Shown here one piece after another: positions 23,741 through 31,889 of a stretch of 37,473 bases of DNA. This DNA is from an uncultured Pirellulaceae bacterium (GTDB lineage Bacteria; Planctomycetota; Planctomycetia; Pirellulales; Pirellulaceae), in contig CALCJM010000130.1 in NCBI GenBank assembly GCA_937967505.1, positions 1 through 37,473 on the forward strand. Reading direction: 5' to 3'. Positions within the stretch are counted from its first letter, which is position 1, and every line of letters starts with the position of its first letter. A program made the translations under genes and the position numbers. The notes below the pieces were generated by a model, which was not told the DNA's origin, searched no databases, and saw only the letters and a list, made by a program, of their open reading frames with translations.

Positions 23741-25198
23741 TTGTCAGAAGCAGCAGATATCGGCCTGATCGGCCTCGCCGTCATGGGCGAAAATCTTGTA
23801 CTCAACATGGCCAGCAAAGGCTTCACCGTTGCCGTTTATAACCGCACTACGCAAAAGGTCGATGACTTCATCGCCGGTCGCGCCGCCGGTAAAACCATCA
23901 TCGGTGTGCATTCGCCCGAAGATTTGATCAAGAATCTCAAGCGCCCGCGTCGCGTCATGATCATGGTCAAGGCCGGTCGTCCGGTCGATCTGGTCATCGA
24001 AAGTCTGCTGCCGTACTTGGAAGAGGGCGACATCGTTATCGACGGTGGCAACAGCGAGTTCCCCGATTCTGTTCGCCGTACCGAAGACCTTAAGGCCAAA
24101 GGCATTCTGTACGTTGGCACCGGTGTGTCCGGCGGCGAAGAAGGGGCGCTGAAAGGGCCAAGTATTATGCCGGGGGGAAACCCGGACGCGTGGCCGCACG
24201 TCAAAGATATCTTTCAGGGCATTAGCGCCAAAACGGAACAGGGCGAGCCCTGTTGTGACTGGGTCGGACGCGGTGGTGCAGGCCATTTTGTCAAAATGGT
24301 CCACAATGGCATCGAGTACGGTGATATGCAGATGATCTGCGAGACGTACCAGATGATGAGGGGCGGGTTGGAGATGTCCAACGAAGAGATCCACGATGTG
24401 TTCGCAAAATGGAATGACGGCGTCCTGGACAGCTACCTGATTGAGATTACCCGTGACATCTTCGGACACAAGGATGAGGAAACCGGCAAGCACACCGTCG
24501 ATGTGATCATGGACCGCGCTGGCCAAAAGGGAACCGGAAAATGGACGGCTATCGAGGCACTGGACATTGGCCAACCGCTGACGCTGATCGGTGAAGCCGT
24601 TTTTGCCCGTTGTATTTCGGCGCTGAAAGAGGAGCGCGTCGCGGCATCAAAAGTGCTCAATGGCCCCGGTACTGCGTTTGAAGGGAACAAATCCGCTATG
24701 GTCGCGGATCTCGAACAAGCACTCTACGCTTCGAAAATCGTATCCTACGCGCAGGGGTACCAACTGATGCGCGCCGTTTCTGATGAACGTAAGTGGGAAT
24801 TGAATTACGGCGGCATCGCGCTGATGTGGCGTGGCGGTTGTATTATTCGCAGCGTATTCCTGAACAACATCCGCGATGCGTTCGAAAAAGATCCGGAATT
24901 GACAAACCTGTTGCTGGACCAGTTCTTCGAAAAGGCTGTCGAAAACGCTCAGGCCTCATGGCGGCGCGTTGTCTCGCAAGCGGCGTTGTTAGGTATTCCA
25001 ATGCCGGCGATCAGTGCTGCGTTGGCATACTACGATGGTTATCGCACCGAGCGCCTGCCGGCGAATCTGCTACAGGCGCAGCGCGACTACTTCGGCGCTC
25101 ACACATACGAGCGACTGGATAAACCGCGTGGTGAGTTCTTCCATACGAACTGGACAGGACGCGGCGGCACGACTTCGTCAACGACTTACGACGTTTAA
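23741..25198 (+). CDS. gnd: 6-phosphogluconate dehydrogenase, decarboxylating
   Basis: 485 residues from a TTG start. It oxidises and decarboxylates 6-phosphogluconate to ribulose 5-phosphate in the cytosol, making NADPH. The N-terminal Rossmann motif G-L-A-V-M-G-E-N-L is at about 8-16, with N-R-T following the second strand. The catalytic region shows G-T-G-V-S-G-G-E-E-G-A and G-A-G-H-F-V-K-M-V-H-N-G-I-E-Y. The C-terminal half has W-R-G-G-C-I-I-R-S and the tail F-H-T-N-W-T-G-R-G. Length is that of the long homodimeric type. The gene carries its own promoter and ribosome site; zwf lies 950 bp downstream, beyond the DinB-like gene, on the same strand. Confidence 0.97.
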   Translation: MSEAADIGLIGLAVMGENLVLNMASKGFTVAVYNRTTQKVDDFIAGRAAGKTIIGVHSPEDLIKNLKRPRRVMIMVKAGRPVDLVIESLLPYLEEGDIVIDGGNSEFPDSVRRTEDLKAKGILYVGTGVSGGEEGALKGPSIMPGGNPDAWPHVKDIFQGISAKTEQGEPCCDWVGRGGAGHFVKMVHNGIEYGDMQMICETYQMMRGGLEMSNEEIHDVFAKWNDGVLDSYLIEITRDIFGHKDEETGKHTVDVIMDRAGQKGTGKWTAIEALDIGQPLTLIGEAVFARCISALKEERVAASKVLNGPGTAFEGNKSAMVADLEQALYASKIVSYAQGYQLMRAVSDERKWELNYGGIALMWRGGCIIRSVFLNNIRDAFEKDPELTNLLLDQFFEKAVENAQASWRRVVSQAALLGIPMPAISAALAYYDGYRTERLPANLLQAQRDYFGAHTYERLDKPRGEFFHTNWTGRGGTTSSTTYDV

Positions 25199-25348
25199 CA
25201 CAGCCAGAGAGCGTTTGGGGGAAAGGATGCCCAAGGTACAGAGAAGTCCAATATACCGGGATGTCCAGCGGATGCACTGCTCCGGGGGGAGCGGCCCTAA
25301 AACACAAGTCACGCTTTTAACTTCAGTTCTTTTTCACGGAGACGATCG

Positions 25349-25837
25349 ATGGATATTCGCGACATTCTCAAAACCAACATCCAGACCGCCAACATGGTCT
25401 GTGGGGCATATTTGAATGACCTAACAGATGAGGAGGCCATGAAGCGGCCTCATGCGGGTTGCAATCATGTGAACTGGCAGGTCGGCCACATCATCGCGTC
25501 AGAGAACGGGATGGCTCAGACGCTTGGTGGCAGTGTCCCAGAACTTCCTGCAGGTTTTGCCGAAAAGTACACCAAAGACACCGCAGCCAGCGACGATGCC
25601 TCCGCGTTTGTCCCTCACTGCCAATTGCTGGAGATTGCCAAAGCTCAATCCACAGCCATTGAGGCCGTCATTGACGGGATGTCCGATGCCGATTTTGATA
25701 AACCCGCACCGGAAGCCATGCAGGCGTATGCCGCCAATCTTGGGGCAGTGGCCAATATGATCGGTTCGCACTGGATGATGCACGCTGGCCAGTGGGTCGT
25801 CGTGCGACGAGAGCTTGGTCGCGAAATCGTAATTTGA
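25349..25837 (+). CDS. DinB-like four-helix metal-binding protein
   Basis: A 162-residue, all-helical protein resembling the DinB/YfiT superfamily. Candidate metal ligands are His in N-H-V-N-W-Q-V-G-H-I near residues 36-44 and the H-W-M-M-H pair near residues 142-146 (S-H-W-M-M-H-A-G-Q-W). Superfamily members include thiol-dependent transferases, but many have no known function, and none can be assigned here. The start ATG at 25349 has GGAGA about 10 bp upstream. It sits between gnd and zwf on the same strand, possibly co-transcribed with gnd, though the 150-bp gap leaves room for its own promoter. Confidence 0.75.
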   Translation: MDIRDILKTNIQTANMVCGAYLNDLTDEEAMKRPHAGCNHVNWQVGHIIASENGMAQTLGGSVPELPAGFAEKYTKDTAASDDASAFVPHCQLLEIAKAQSTAIEAVIDGMSDADFDKPAPEAMQAYAANLGAVANMIGSHWMMHAGQWVVVRRELGREIVI

Positions 25838-26146
25838 GAAGCTACGCAATCGGGGCCACGTAAAATCGACATCAATGCCCGTTTAAGAAAAACGTGGCGA
25901 TCGACAAACGTAGCTACCGTCGCCAGACGGTGGAACCCGGCGGAGAACCTTGCCAAAGCCCCGAAGAGCTTCGCCAGACTGTCCGCGCTCTGGCGATCGG
26001 CGCTAGGTTGACGCTAAGTTGGCGCTTTGGGACAGGAATCTCCAAAGCACGGAGCGTACTGAAGTGCAAAAGAAATACACACCACACTACCGTTTGACCA
26101 CTTTTATCAACTCACTTGCGAATGACGGAATGTCAAAGGAACGATT
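25838..26146. other. Intergenic region before zwf
   Basis: No gene was seen. It holds copy 2 of the dispersed 31-base motif (25908-25938) and, downstream, a run of related short words (CGCCAGACTG, CTCTGGCGATCG, TTGGCGCT) that suggests decayed repeat DNA. AAAGGA at 26136-26141 provides the zwf ribosome site. Confidence 0.4.
25908..25938 (+). repeat. Dispersed intergenic motif, copy 2
   Basis: A 31-base segment aligning without gaps to 11253-11283, with about 24 identities: ACGTAGCTACC, then GCCAGA, then GTGGA. The same words recur in inverted form within the next 80 bp, so the unit may be part of a larger degenerate palindrome. Confidence 0.4.
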
Positions 26147-27679
26147 GTGCAATCTGAAGAAATTAAGCCGCTGATTCTGGTCATCTTTGGTGCGTCTGGT
26201 GATCTGGCCCGGCGAAAGCTTGTCCCGGCGGTTTATGACCTGTTCAAATGTGGTCTGTTACCGGAAAACTTCGCCATCCTTGGCGTCAGCCGCAGTGGAT
26301 TGTCTGACGACGAGTTCCGCAAGAAAGCCTTTTTGGAAAACAACCTGTTTGATATCTCGGGCGAGTCCGAAGATAACAAAACGGCGTTTGCGAAAAAGTT
26401 GTTCTATCAGGCGATCGACACCAACAACCAGGCCGACTACGCCAAAGTCGCGACACGTCTGGCTGCGTTGGACAAGGACTTTTCCACCGAAGGGAACTAC
26501 ATTTTCTATCTGTCCACGCCTCCGGTGCTGTACGAGAAAATCCCGGCGTTCCTGTCGGCCCACGGTTTGAATCGGGCCGAATCTGGCTACCGCCGATTGG
26601 TCATTGAAAAACCGTTTGGCTACGACCTGAAAACAGCCCGGGCGCTGAACAAAAGCCTGAAGTCTCACTTTCCCGAAGAGGAGATCTACCGCATTGATCA
26701 TTACTTGGGCAAGGAAACCGTTCAAAACCTGCTGGTGACGCGGTTTGCCAATGGCGTCTTCGAGCCACTGTGGAACCGTAATTATATTCACCATGTCGAA
26801 ATCACATCGGCAGAGACGCTGGGCGTGGGCAATCGCGGTGGTTACTACGATACGTCCGGAGCGCTGCGGGACATGCTGCAGAACCACCTGATGCAGATTG
26901 TAGCGCATGTCGCCATGGAGCCGCCAATCGCACCAACGGCCGAATCAATCCGTAGCGAAAAGAGCAAACTGTTTCAGTCGCTGCGTCCGATTGATGCCGT
27001 CGACGTGGCCAAGTACTCGATTCGGGGCCAGTACATGGCGTCGGACATGAGCGGAAAGATGGTCAATGGGTACCGCGATGAAGAGGGCGTGCCGGAGAAT
27101 TCGAAAACCGAAACCTACGCCGCACTGAAATTTTATATCGACAACTGGCGCTGGTCGAACGTGCCATTCTATATCCGCACCGGCAAACGTATGCCAACCA
27201 AGGTCACCGAGATCGCGATCACCTTCAAAGACCCGCCCCACCAACTGTTCAGTCACGCGGATGACTTCGTTCAGACGCACAACCAACTGGTGATTCGCAT
27301 CCAACCGGACGAAGGACTGCTGATGAAGTTCGGCATGAAGGTGCCCGGTCAGGGGTTCAAAGTCAAAAATGTCGGGATGGATTTCCATTACAGTGATTTG
27401 GCCGAAGGCGATGTCCCGGAGGCCTACGAGCGATTGCTGCTGGACTGTATGAAAGGTGACGCGACGCTGTACGCCCATGGCGACAGCGTGGAGGCGTCAT
27501 GGAACTTCGTCGAACCAATTCTTGAGGCGTGGAAGAATGATAATTCGATTCCCGTATTTGGTTACCCGGCAGGCACCTGGGGGCCACTGGCAGCCAACGA
27601 GATAATGGAACCGACAGACTTGACCTGGCGGAACCCGTGCCGACAACTGACAGAAGACACAAACTACTGCAAGCTGTAG
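26147..27679 (+). CDS. zwf: Glucose-6-phosphate 1-dehydrogenase
   Basis: 510 residues from a GTG at 26147, preceded by AAAGGA at about 6 bp. It oxidises glucose 6-phosphate to 6-phosphogluconolactone, forming NADPH in the cytosol. The coenzyme loop F-G-A-S-G-D-L-A-R-R-K is at about 13-23. The substrate site R-I-D-H-Y-L-G-K-E is near 182-190, with the catalytic His then at about residue 247 region (D-M-L-Q-N-H-L-M-Q). F-Y-I-R-T-G-K-R-M and the tail A-G-T-W-G-P are also typical. Length is normal. No opcA or pgl gene adjoins; gnd is 950 bp upstream. Confidence 0.97.
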   Translation: MQSEEIKPLILVIFGASGDLARRKLVPAVYDLFKCGLLPENFAILGVSRSGLSDDEFRKKAFLENNLFDISGESEDNKTAFAKKLFYQAIDTNNQADYAKVATRLAALDKDFSTEGNYIFYLSTPPVLYEKIPAFLSAHGLNRAESGYRRLVIEKPFGYDLKTARALNKSLKSHFPEEEIYRIDHYLGKETVQNLLVTRFANGVFEPLWNRNYIHHVEITSAETLGVGNRGGYYDTSGALRDMLQNHLMQIVAHVAMEPPIAPTAESIRSEKSKLFQSLRPIDAVDVAKYSIRGQYMASDMSGKMVNGYRDEEGVPENSKTETYAALKFYIDNWRWSNVPFYIRTGKRMPTKVTEIAITFKDPPHQLFSHADDFVQTHNQLVIRIQPDEGLLMKFGMKVPGQGFKVKNVGMDFHYSDLAEGDVPEAYERLLLDCMKGDATLYAHGDSVEASWNFVEPILEAWKNDNSIPVFGYPAGTWGPLAANEIMEPTDLTWRNPCRQLTEDTNYCKL

Positions 27680-27772
27680 ATGAGGTGGGGCGGGACGACT
27701 GTGAGTTCGAAGCCCTGCTTTAGGTTAGAATGCTTATGGCAGGTTCGAATCCTTGGAATCCTTGTAACCTTA

Positions 27773-28213
27773 TTATCGCTCTGATGCCTTGGGCTGCCCA
27801 TGCCATGTTGCGACTACGCGCCGGCTGCCGCCGTGATTGCGGTGCTCGCAAAGATAGATCCCCTGCCACGTACCCAGCGCCAACCGACCGTTGGCGATCG
27901 GGATCGTTAGATTTGCACCGAAAAAGCTGGCCTTTACATGGGCCGGCATATCGTCCGGTCCCTCGCAGGTGTGGATGAATGGCATCGATTCAGGACAGAT
28001 AATATTTGCCGCCGTTTCCATATCCACCCTTACATCGGGGTCGGCATTTTCGTTGATCGTCAGACTCGCTGACGTGTGCTGCATAAATAGATGCAGCAGC
28101 CCGGTCTGAATCCGGTCGATTTCGTCCAGGTAGGAAACCACCTCGCGCGTCACCAGATGGAAGCCGCGCGTTTGGGCTTGAAGAGCAAATTGAGTCTGAA
28201 ACCAGGCGGTCAT
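27773..28213 (-). CDS. YjbQ (UPF0047) family protein
   Basis: 146 residues from the ATG at 28213 (M-T-A-W-F-Q-T-Q-F); the frame is open to 28261 but family members begin here. Conserved blocks are H-T-S-A-S-L-T-I-N-E-N-A-D-P-D-V, then E-G-P-D-D-M-P-A-H-V-K, then G-x-L-A-L-G-T-W-Q-G-I-Y-L-C-E-H-R. These give the metal-binding His and Glu set of the YjbQ trimer. The family has been reported to have weak thiamine-phosphate synthase activity, but the true role is unsettled. Transcribed alone, convergent with zwf (94 bp between the ends). Confidence 0.88.
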   Translation of the reverse strand: MTAWFQTQFALQAQTRGFHLVTREVVSYLDEIDRIQTGLLHLFMQHTSASLTINENADPDVRVDMETAANIICPESMPFIHTCEGPDDMPAHVKASFFGANLTIPIANGRLALGTWQGIYLCEHRNHGGSRRVVATWHGQPKASER

Positions 28214-28501
28214 CGGCAGAAGTCCTGTTGTTCTGAAGAAAGAAATACAAAATAAATTCAAATTTTGGCAAGCTGTGACGGGCTTTCCTGCAACCCCAAT
28301 TTAGCGACTGCATAAGCTGTATCGATACCGTTGAAGAGCTGGCAATGGCTCTATGCAACAAAGCCGCCGTTAACCGCCCTTTAAGGCAGGTTGAATTGCC
28401 ATGAGTTTTTTTTATTCCCTTAGTGTAAGGATTCGTGAAGGATCCTTCGGTTTTTTGCACCAGTGAAATCTCTAAGGCGAAACTAACTCTCAATAATTTT
28501 C
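28214..28501. other. Intergenic region between yjbQ and the small-protein gene
   Basis: No coding frame is supported. A short dyad GAAGGATCCTTC (28437-28448) followed by GG and six T residues (28451-28456) resembles a weak terminator on the plus strand, although no plus-strand gene ends nearby. Confidence 0.35.
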
Positions 28502-28529
28502 TTGACTTGGTACGGAATGAGTCAATAAT
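28502..28529 (+). promoter_or_regulatory. Sigma70-like promoter
   Basis: TTGACT (28502-28507) and AATAAT (28524-28529), spaced by 16 bp, each match the consensus at 5 of 6 positions. This is the best promoter seen in the window. Transcription would start near 28536, just before the left arm of the long-range stem at 28542. Confidence 0.6.
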
Positions 28530-28541
28530 GCTGTCGTTGTT

Positions 28542-28617
28542 AAGACCTGATCACATTTCATCGGCCATCAATTAAGTTTGTGCGACGACCCGCTATCACT
28601 CCCGATCAGGTCTTTTT
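28542..28617 (+). promoter_or_regulatory. Long-range stem with T tract: leader attenuator or small RNA
   Basis: AAGACCTGATC (28542-28552) pairs perfectly with GATCAGGTCTT (28604-28614), closing a 51-base loop, and TTT follows (28615-28617). The left arm begins about 6 bases after the predicted transcript start, so the 5' end of the RNA would pair with a segment ending in a T run. That would suit a terminated RNA of about 80 bases, or an attenuator ahead of the small gene at 28715. An alternative GTG start at 28580 lies in the loop. Confidence 0.45.
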
Positions 28618-28714
28618 AACAGTTTTTCCACATATCGCCGAATTTGGTTGGTCAACCAGATCGCCTGCCTTTGACCGCTTTCGGCAACTCTACGACAAAC
28701 AAGGTGAAGATTTG

Positions 28715-28951
28715 ATGTCAACGACTCGCAAGCAAATTAACAATGTTTTCGAAGCAATCCTTGAGTATGGGCATGACGAAGATTTCGTTCCTTACGAAGG
28801 GGAGTCTTTTTCGGCAACCGATGCGCCAGCAGGAAGTGATGCCAAAATTGAGGCACTCCGCCAGCGCGTTCTTTCCGGCCAGCCACTGTGGCACGAAGAG
28901 GATCGCAAGGACTACTCCGGCCTGACCGGTGCGGTGCGTCCACGCGAGTAA
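28715..28951 (+). CDS. Small acidic protein, function unknown
   Basis: A 78-residue protein from the ATG at 28715, which has AAGGTG 8 bp upstream. The frame is open from a GTG at 28580 (123 residues), but that start lies within the proposed leader stem. The protein is acidic and polar, without Cys, signal or membrane segment. The C-terminal part, K-I-E-A-L-R-Q-R-V-L-S-G-Q-P-L-W-H-E-E-D, looks like a short helix and hook that I associate, from memory and weakly, with small planctomycete proteins. It has a strong promoter, a structured leader and its own terminator, so it is probably well expressed. Confidence 0.6.
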   Translation: MSTTRKQINNVFEAILEYGHDEDFVPYEGESFSATDAPAGSDAKIEALRQRVLSGQPLWHEEDRKDYSGLTGAVRPRE

Positions 28952-29030
28952 ATCGCCTATCACGCAATTGGCGATGTTGATGCAATATTGATACAAGATT
29001 GTGTCTTCTCGTTGCCAACGAACAAACATC

Positions 29031-29057
29031 AAGCCCGCCATCGTGCGGGCTTTTGTT
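29031..29057 (+). terminator. Rho-independent terminator
   Basis: AAGCCCGC (29031-29038) and GCGGGCTT (29045-29052) form an 8-bp stem with a 6-base loop, followed by TTGTTTT. It lies 80 bp after the small-protein stop codon and ends that unit. Confidence 0.85.
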
Positions 29058-29104
29058 TTGCGCTAACGAGTAGCGAAGTGTTTTGCGCCAACGAGGTAAC
29101 GAAT
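29054..29104 (+). repeat. Two tandem 25-26 bp units
   Basis: TGTTTTGCGCTAACGAGTAG-type unit (29054-29078) is followed directly by a near copy (29079-29104). They differ at a few positions and by one inserted base. The first unit overlaps the T tract of the terminator. Confidence 0.55.
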
Positions 29105-29215
29105 CATTTGAGCAGTAGGCTATAGCAGGGCGTCCGGGGGCGTGCTCACGCTCCGCCACGATGAGCAGTGAGCCATTAATCTCTCCCGCACCATCACGGG
29201 ATTGAGATGCAGACC

Positions 29216-30421
29216 CTACGGCAGTTTGTGGCCCATTTTGTCACGTTTGGTTTCCATGTACTTTTGATTGTGTTCGTTAACCGGAGAGACAATCGGCACT
29301 TGGTCCACCACCGCCAGATCGAACCCGCGCAAGTTGAAGGCCTCGGTCTTTTTGGGATTGTTGGTTAGGAGTCGTACTTCCTTTAAACCCAGGTCCTTCA
29401 GGATCTGGATGCCCACACCATAGTCACGCATGTCGGCCTTGAACCCCAGTGCCGTGTTGGCCTCGACCGTATCAAGCCCCTGGTCCTGTAAAGCGTAGGC
29501 TTGGATTTTCGCCGCCAGCCCGATTCCGCGTCCCTCTTGTGGGAGGTACACCAGTACCCCACATCCTTCTTTGGCAATCATCTCCAGGGCCAGGTGTAAC
29601 TGGTCACCGCAATCGCAACGCAACGAGTTGACCAGGTCGCCAGTGAAGCAACTACTGTGCATCCTGACCAGTGGGGCCGTTTCGGCACTGCCCGGATCGC
29701 CAATCACCAACGCGATCGGTTCCTGAGATTCGAACTGCACTCCGTAAGCGTGGATGGTAAATTCACCGTACTGCGTCGGCAGGGCTGACGATGCGGTTCG
29801 TGAGACAAGTTTTTCCGAAACGCGTCGGTGAGCGATCAGATCTTCGATCGTGATGATTTTTAGATTCTTCTCCACCGCGACCTGCATCAGTTCGTCGCGT
29901 GTGGCGCGATTCCCGTTTTTGTCAAGGATCTCGCACAGCACGCCGGCAGGAGCCAGTCCCGCCATGCGTGCCAGATCGACCGCTGCCTCAGTGTGACCCG
30001 CGCGGCGCAGCACGCCTCCTTTTTTGGCCGCCAGCAAATGCACGTGTCCCGGTCGCTGAAAATCGTCGGGGGCGGAGTTGGGATCGGCAATCGCCCGCAC
30101 GCAGGTGGCGCGTTCTTCTGCTGTGATCCCTGTGCGGGCCGAAATGTGGTCCAGAGGGGTGAGAAACGCGGTTTGATTGGAGGAATTATTGTTCTCCACC
30201 AATGGCGAGAGCTTCAAACGGGTCGCCGCTTCAGGAAGAATGGGCATACAGAAGTCTCCCCGACCGCTCATCACCAGATTCATCATCTCCGGCGTGGCCA
30301 GTTCGGCCGCACAAATGTAGTCTCCCTCGTTTTCACGGTGCTCGTCGTCGATCACAATAATGACTTCGCCACGGGCGATTGCATCAACGGCTTCCGGAAT
30401 CGATGAAAATGAATGGGACAT
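29216..30421 (-). CDS. ribBA: Bifunctional 3,4-dihydroxy-2-butanone-4-phosphate synthase / GTP cyclohydrolase II
   Basis: A 401-residue fusion that supplies both precursors of riboflavin. The N-terminal RibB domain (about 1-205) has D-D-E-H-R-E-N-E-G-D and G-H-V-H-L-L...R-A-G-H-T-E-A-A-V-D. The C-terminal RibA domain (about 206-401) has the zinc site C-F-T-G-D-x-x-x-S-L-R-C-D-C-G-D and the catalytic Y-L-P-Q-E-G-R-G-I-G-L, plus L-L-T-N-N-P-K-K. Both active sites look complete. The ATG at 30421 has only a close AGG before it. No FMN riboswitch pattern was seen upstream, and the other rib genes are not in the window. Confidence 0.96.
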   Translation of the reverse strand: MSHSFSSIPEAVDAIARGEVIIVIDDEHRENEGDYICAAELATPEMMNLVMSGRGDFCMPILPEAATRLKLSPLVENNNSSNQTAFLTPLDHISARTGITAEERATCVRAIADPNSAPDDFQRPGHVHLLAAKKGGVLRRAGHTEAAVDLARMAGLAPAGVLCEILDKNGNRATRDELMQVAVEKNLKIITIEDLIAHRRVSEKLVSRTASSALPTQYGEFTIHAYGVQFESQEPIALVIGDPGSAETAPLVRMHSSCFTGDLVNSLRCDCGDQLHLALEMIAKEGCGVLVYLPQEGRGIGLAAKIQAYALQDQGLDTVEANTALGFKADMRDYGVGIQILKDLGLKEVRLLTNNPKKTEAFNLRGFDLAVVDQVPIVSPVNEHNQKYMETKRDKMGHKLP

Positions 30422-30540
30422 CCTGTTTTAGCTTTCACTTACGGTGGTTGGTCAGTTCACGTCCTCTGTTGCAGAGTATACCGCAACCGATTTCCGGAAA
30501 TAGGTGTTAACTCATTCCCGCACTGCCAGATTTATCTCAG

Positions 30541-31689
30541 ATGCCTGAAATTAATTCCAGATCGTTATTTGACCATGGACTACCGTTGTTGGCACGGCTC
30601 CCGGAAAGGCTGCGCGCGGTGCAGAGGGCGACAGGGATTGTGCTGTTGGCAGTTGTGATCCAGTGGATCGGTGCGACTGACCATGGAGCCGCGCTGCTGG
30701 CACAACAGCCGACTGCCACGAGTGGTCAGAAAGCACCAGAGGTCAATACGTTGATGGAAAAACAGCCATCGGTTGAAGGGGCGGTTGAGATTTCCACCGG
30801 GATGGAGCCTCGCGCTGACCGCCGACGGTATCGTTTTGAAAAAAAGGGAGCCATTGTCTTTCGGAAACTTGCGGACTGCGAAATCAAGTGCGACATCTAC
30901 CAGCCGGAATCTGCCGATCCAATGCCGGCAATCATCATGATTCACGGAGGCGCGTGGCGACACGGATCCAAGATTGCGATGATCCGGCACGCCCGTCGTG
31001 TGGCGCGGGCAGGGTATGTGGTTGCGTCGATCGATTATCGTTTGGCCCCCAAGTATCCGTGGCCTGCACAGATTGAGGATTGCCGATATGCTGTCCGTTG
31101 GCTGAAGCACAACGCGCGAAAATGGAATATCGATGCCGACCGTGTTGGTGTGTTTGGCTATAGCGCCGGTGGCCACCTGGCGGCCCTGTTGGGAACCATT
31201 GGTGAAGAAGAGAATCCCGCATGGAACGCGCGTAACCCGAACCCGCCCGCAGCAGACGAAATGGCCAAGGGCGAAGTCTTGCTAAAGAATATCTCTCCAA
31301 CAGTTTGTGCGGTTGCCATTGGCGGCGCGCCGTGTGAGTTTGGTTGGCTGGATGAGAACTCAAACGTACTGAAGTACTGGATGGGTGGGAGCCGGCAGCG
31401 GTTTGGGGAGAAATATCGACTGGCGTCGCCGCTTGAATACGTCACTGAGGGCGACGCTCCGTTTTTTATTTTTCACGGTACCGCTGACCGTTTGGTGCCG
31501 CTACAGTCGCCGGCAGATTTCCATCACGCACTGATGCAGCGTGGAGTTGCCTCGACGTTCCGCGCGGTCAACGGTGCAGGCCACCTAGCGACGTTCAGCA
31601 AGGCTGATTTGTTGAACGAGATCATTCCCTTTTTTGACAAACACCTGGGCTATCAGACGCCAGGCAACGTTACCGCGGAAGATAAATGA
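30541..31689 (+). CDS. Exported or anchored alpha/beta-hydrolase esterase
   Basis: A 382-residue protein. Residues about 30-46 are hydrophobic (T-G-I-V-L-L-A-V-V-I) and serve as signal or anchor after a 29-residue charged N-tail. The hydrolase domain starts near 95. The oxyanion motif H-G-G-A-W is at 135-139, the nucleophile elbow G-Y-S-A-G-G-H places Ser208, Asp316 follows in H-G-T-A-D-R-L-V-P, and His348 is in G-A-G-H-L. This is the BD-FAE/acetyl-esterase-like type that removes ester groups from polysaccharides or small esters; substrate unknown. The stop overlaps the next start as ATGA (31686-31689). Confidence 0.85.
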   Translation: MPEINSRSLFDHGLPLLARLPERLRAVQRATGIVLLAVVIQWIGATDHGAALLAQQPTATSGQKAPEVNTLMEKQPSVEGAVEISTGMEPRADRRRYRFEKKGAIVFRKLADCEIKCDIYQPESADPMPAIIMIHGGAWRHGSKIAMIRHARRVARAGYVVASIDYRLAPKYPWPAQIEDCRYAVRWLKHNARKWNIDADRVGVFGYSAGGHLAALLGTIGEEENPAWNARNPNPPAADEMAKGEVLLKNISPTVCAVAIGGAPCEFGWLDENSNVLKYWMGGSRQRFGEKYRLASPLEYVTEGDAPFFIFHGTADRLVPLQSPADFHHALMQRGVASTFRAVNGAGHLATFSKADLLNEIIPFFDKHLGYQTPGNVTAEDK

Positions 31690-31886
31690 AACGATATATT
31701 GCTTTGCTAAAAGAGACGTGGTGGGTATGGGGGCTGATTTTTGGATCCGGAATCGTGGCCGGAATGTTCGGCCACCCATCGTTCTATTCGGCGATCCCGA
31801 TTGGCCTGTTTGTGTTCTTCTATTTTGGGCTGATGCGGTACGACAAGCACGGCAATCCCGTGGAAGGTTTTGGGGATCAGGATTAG
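31686..31886 (+). CDS. Small two-helix membrane protein, function unknown
   Basis: A 66-residue protein, translationally coupled to the esterase by ATGA overlap and ending three bases before recO. Two hydrophobic segments are seen, at about 11-27 (T-W-W-V-W-G-L-I-F-G-S-G-I-V-A-G) and 34-50 (A-I-P-I-G-L-F-V-F-F-Y-F-G), followed by a short charged tail M-R-Y-D-K-H-G-N-P. The tight spacing on both sides argues that it is real. No function is known to me. Confidence 0.7.
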   Translation: MKRYIALLKETWWVWGLIFGSGIVAGMFGHPSFYSAIPIGLFVFFYFGLMRYDKHGNPVEGFGDQD

Positions 31887-31889
31887 CCC

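Noticed and set aside
27680-27772. TTCGAATCC sequence resembling a tRNA T loop downstream of zwf
   Set aside because: Only three base pairs form around the loop, and no acceptor, D or anticodon arm can be built.
30422-30540. Possible FMN riboswitch upstream of ribBA
   Set aside because: The conserved riboswitch core words were not found in this short interval.
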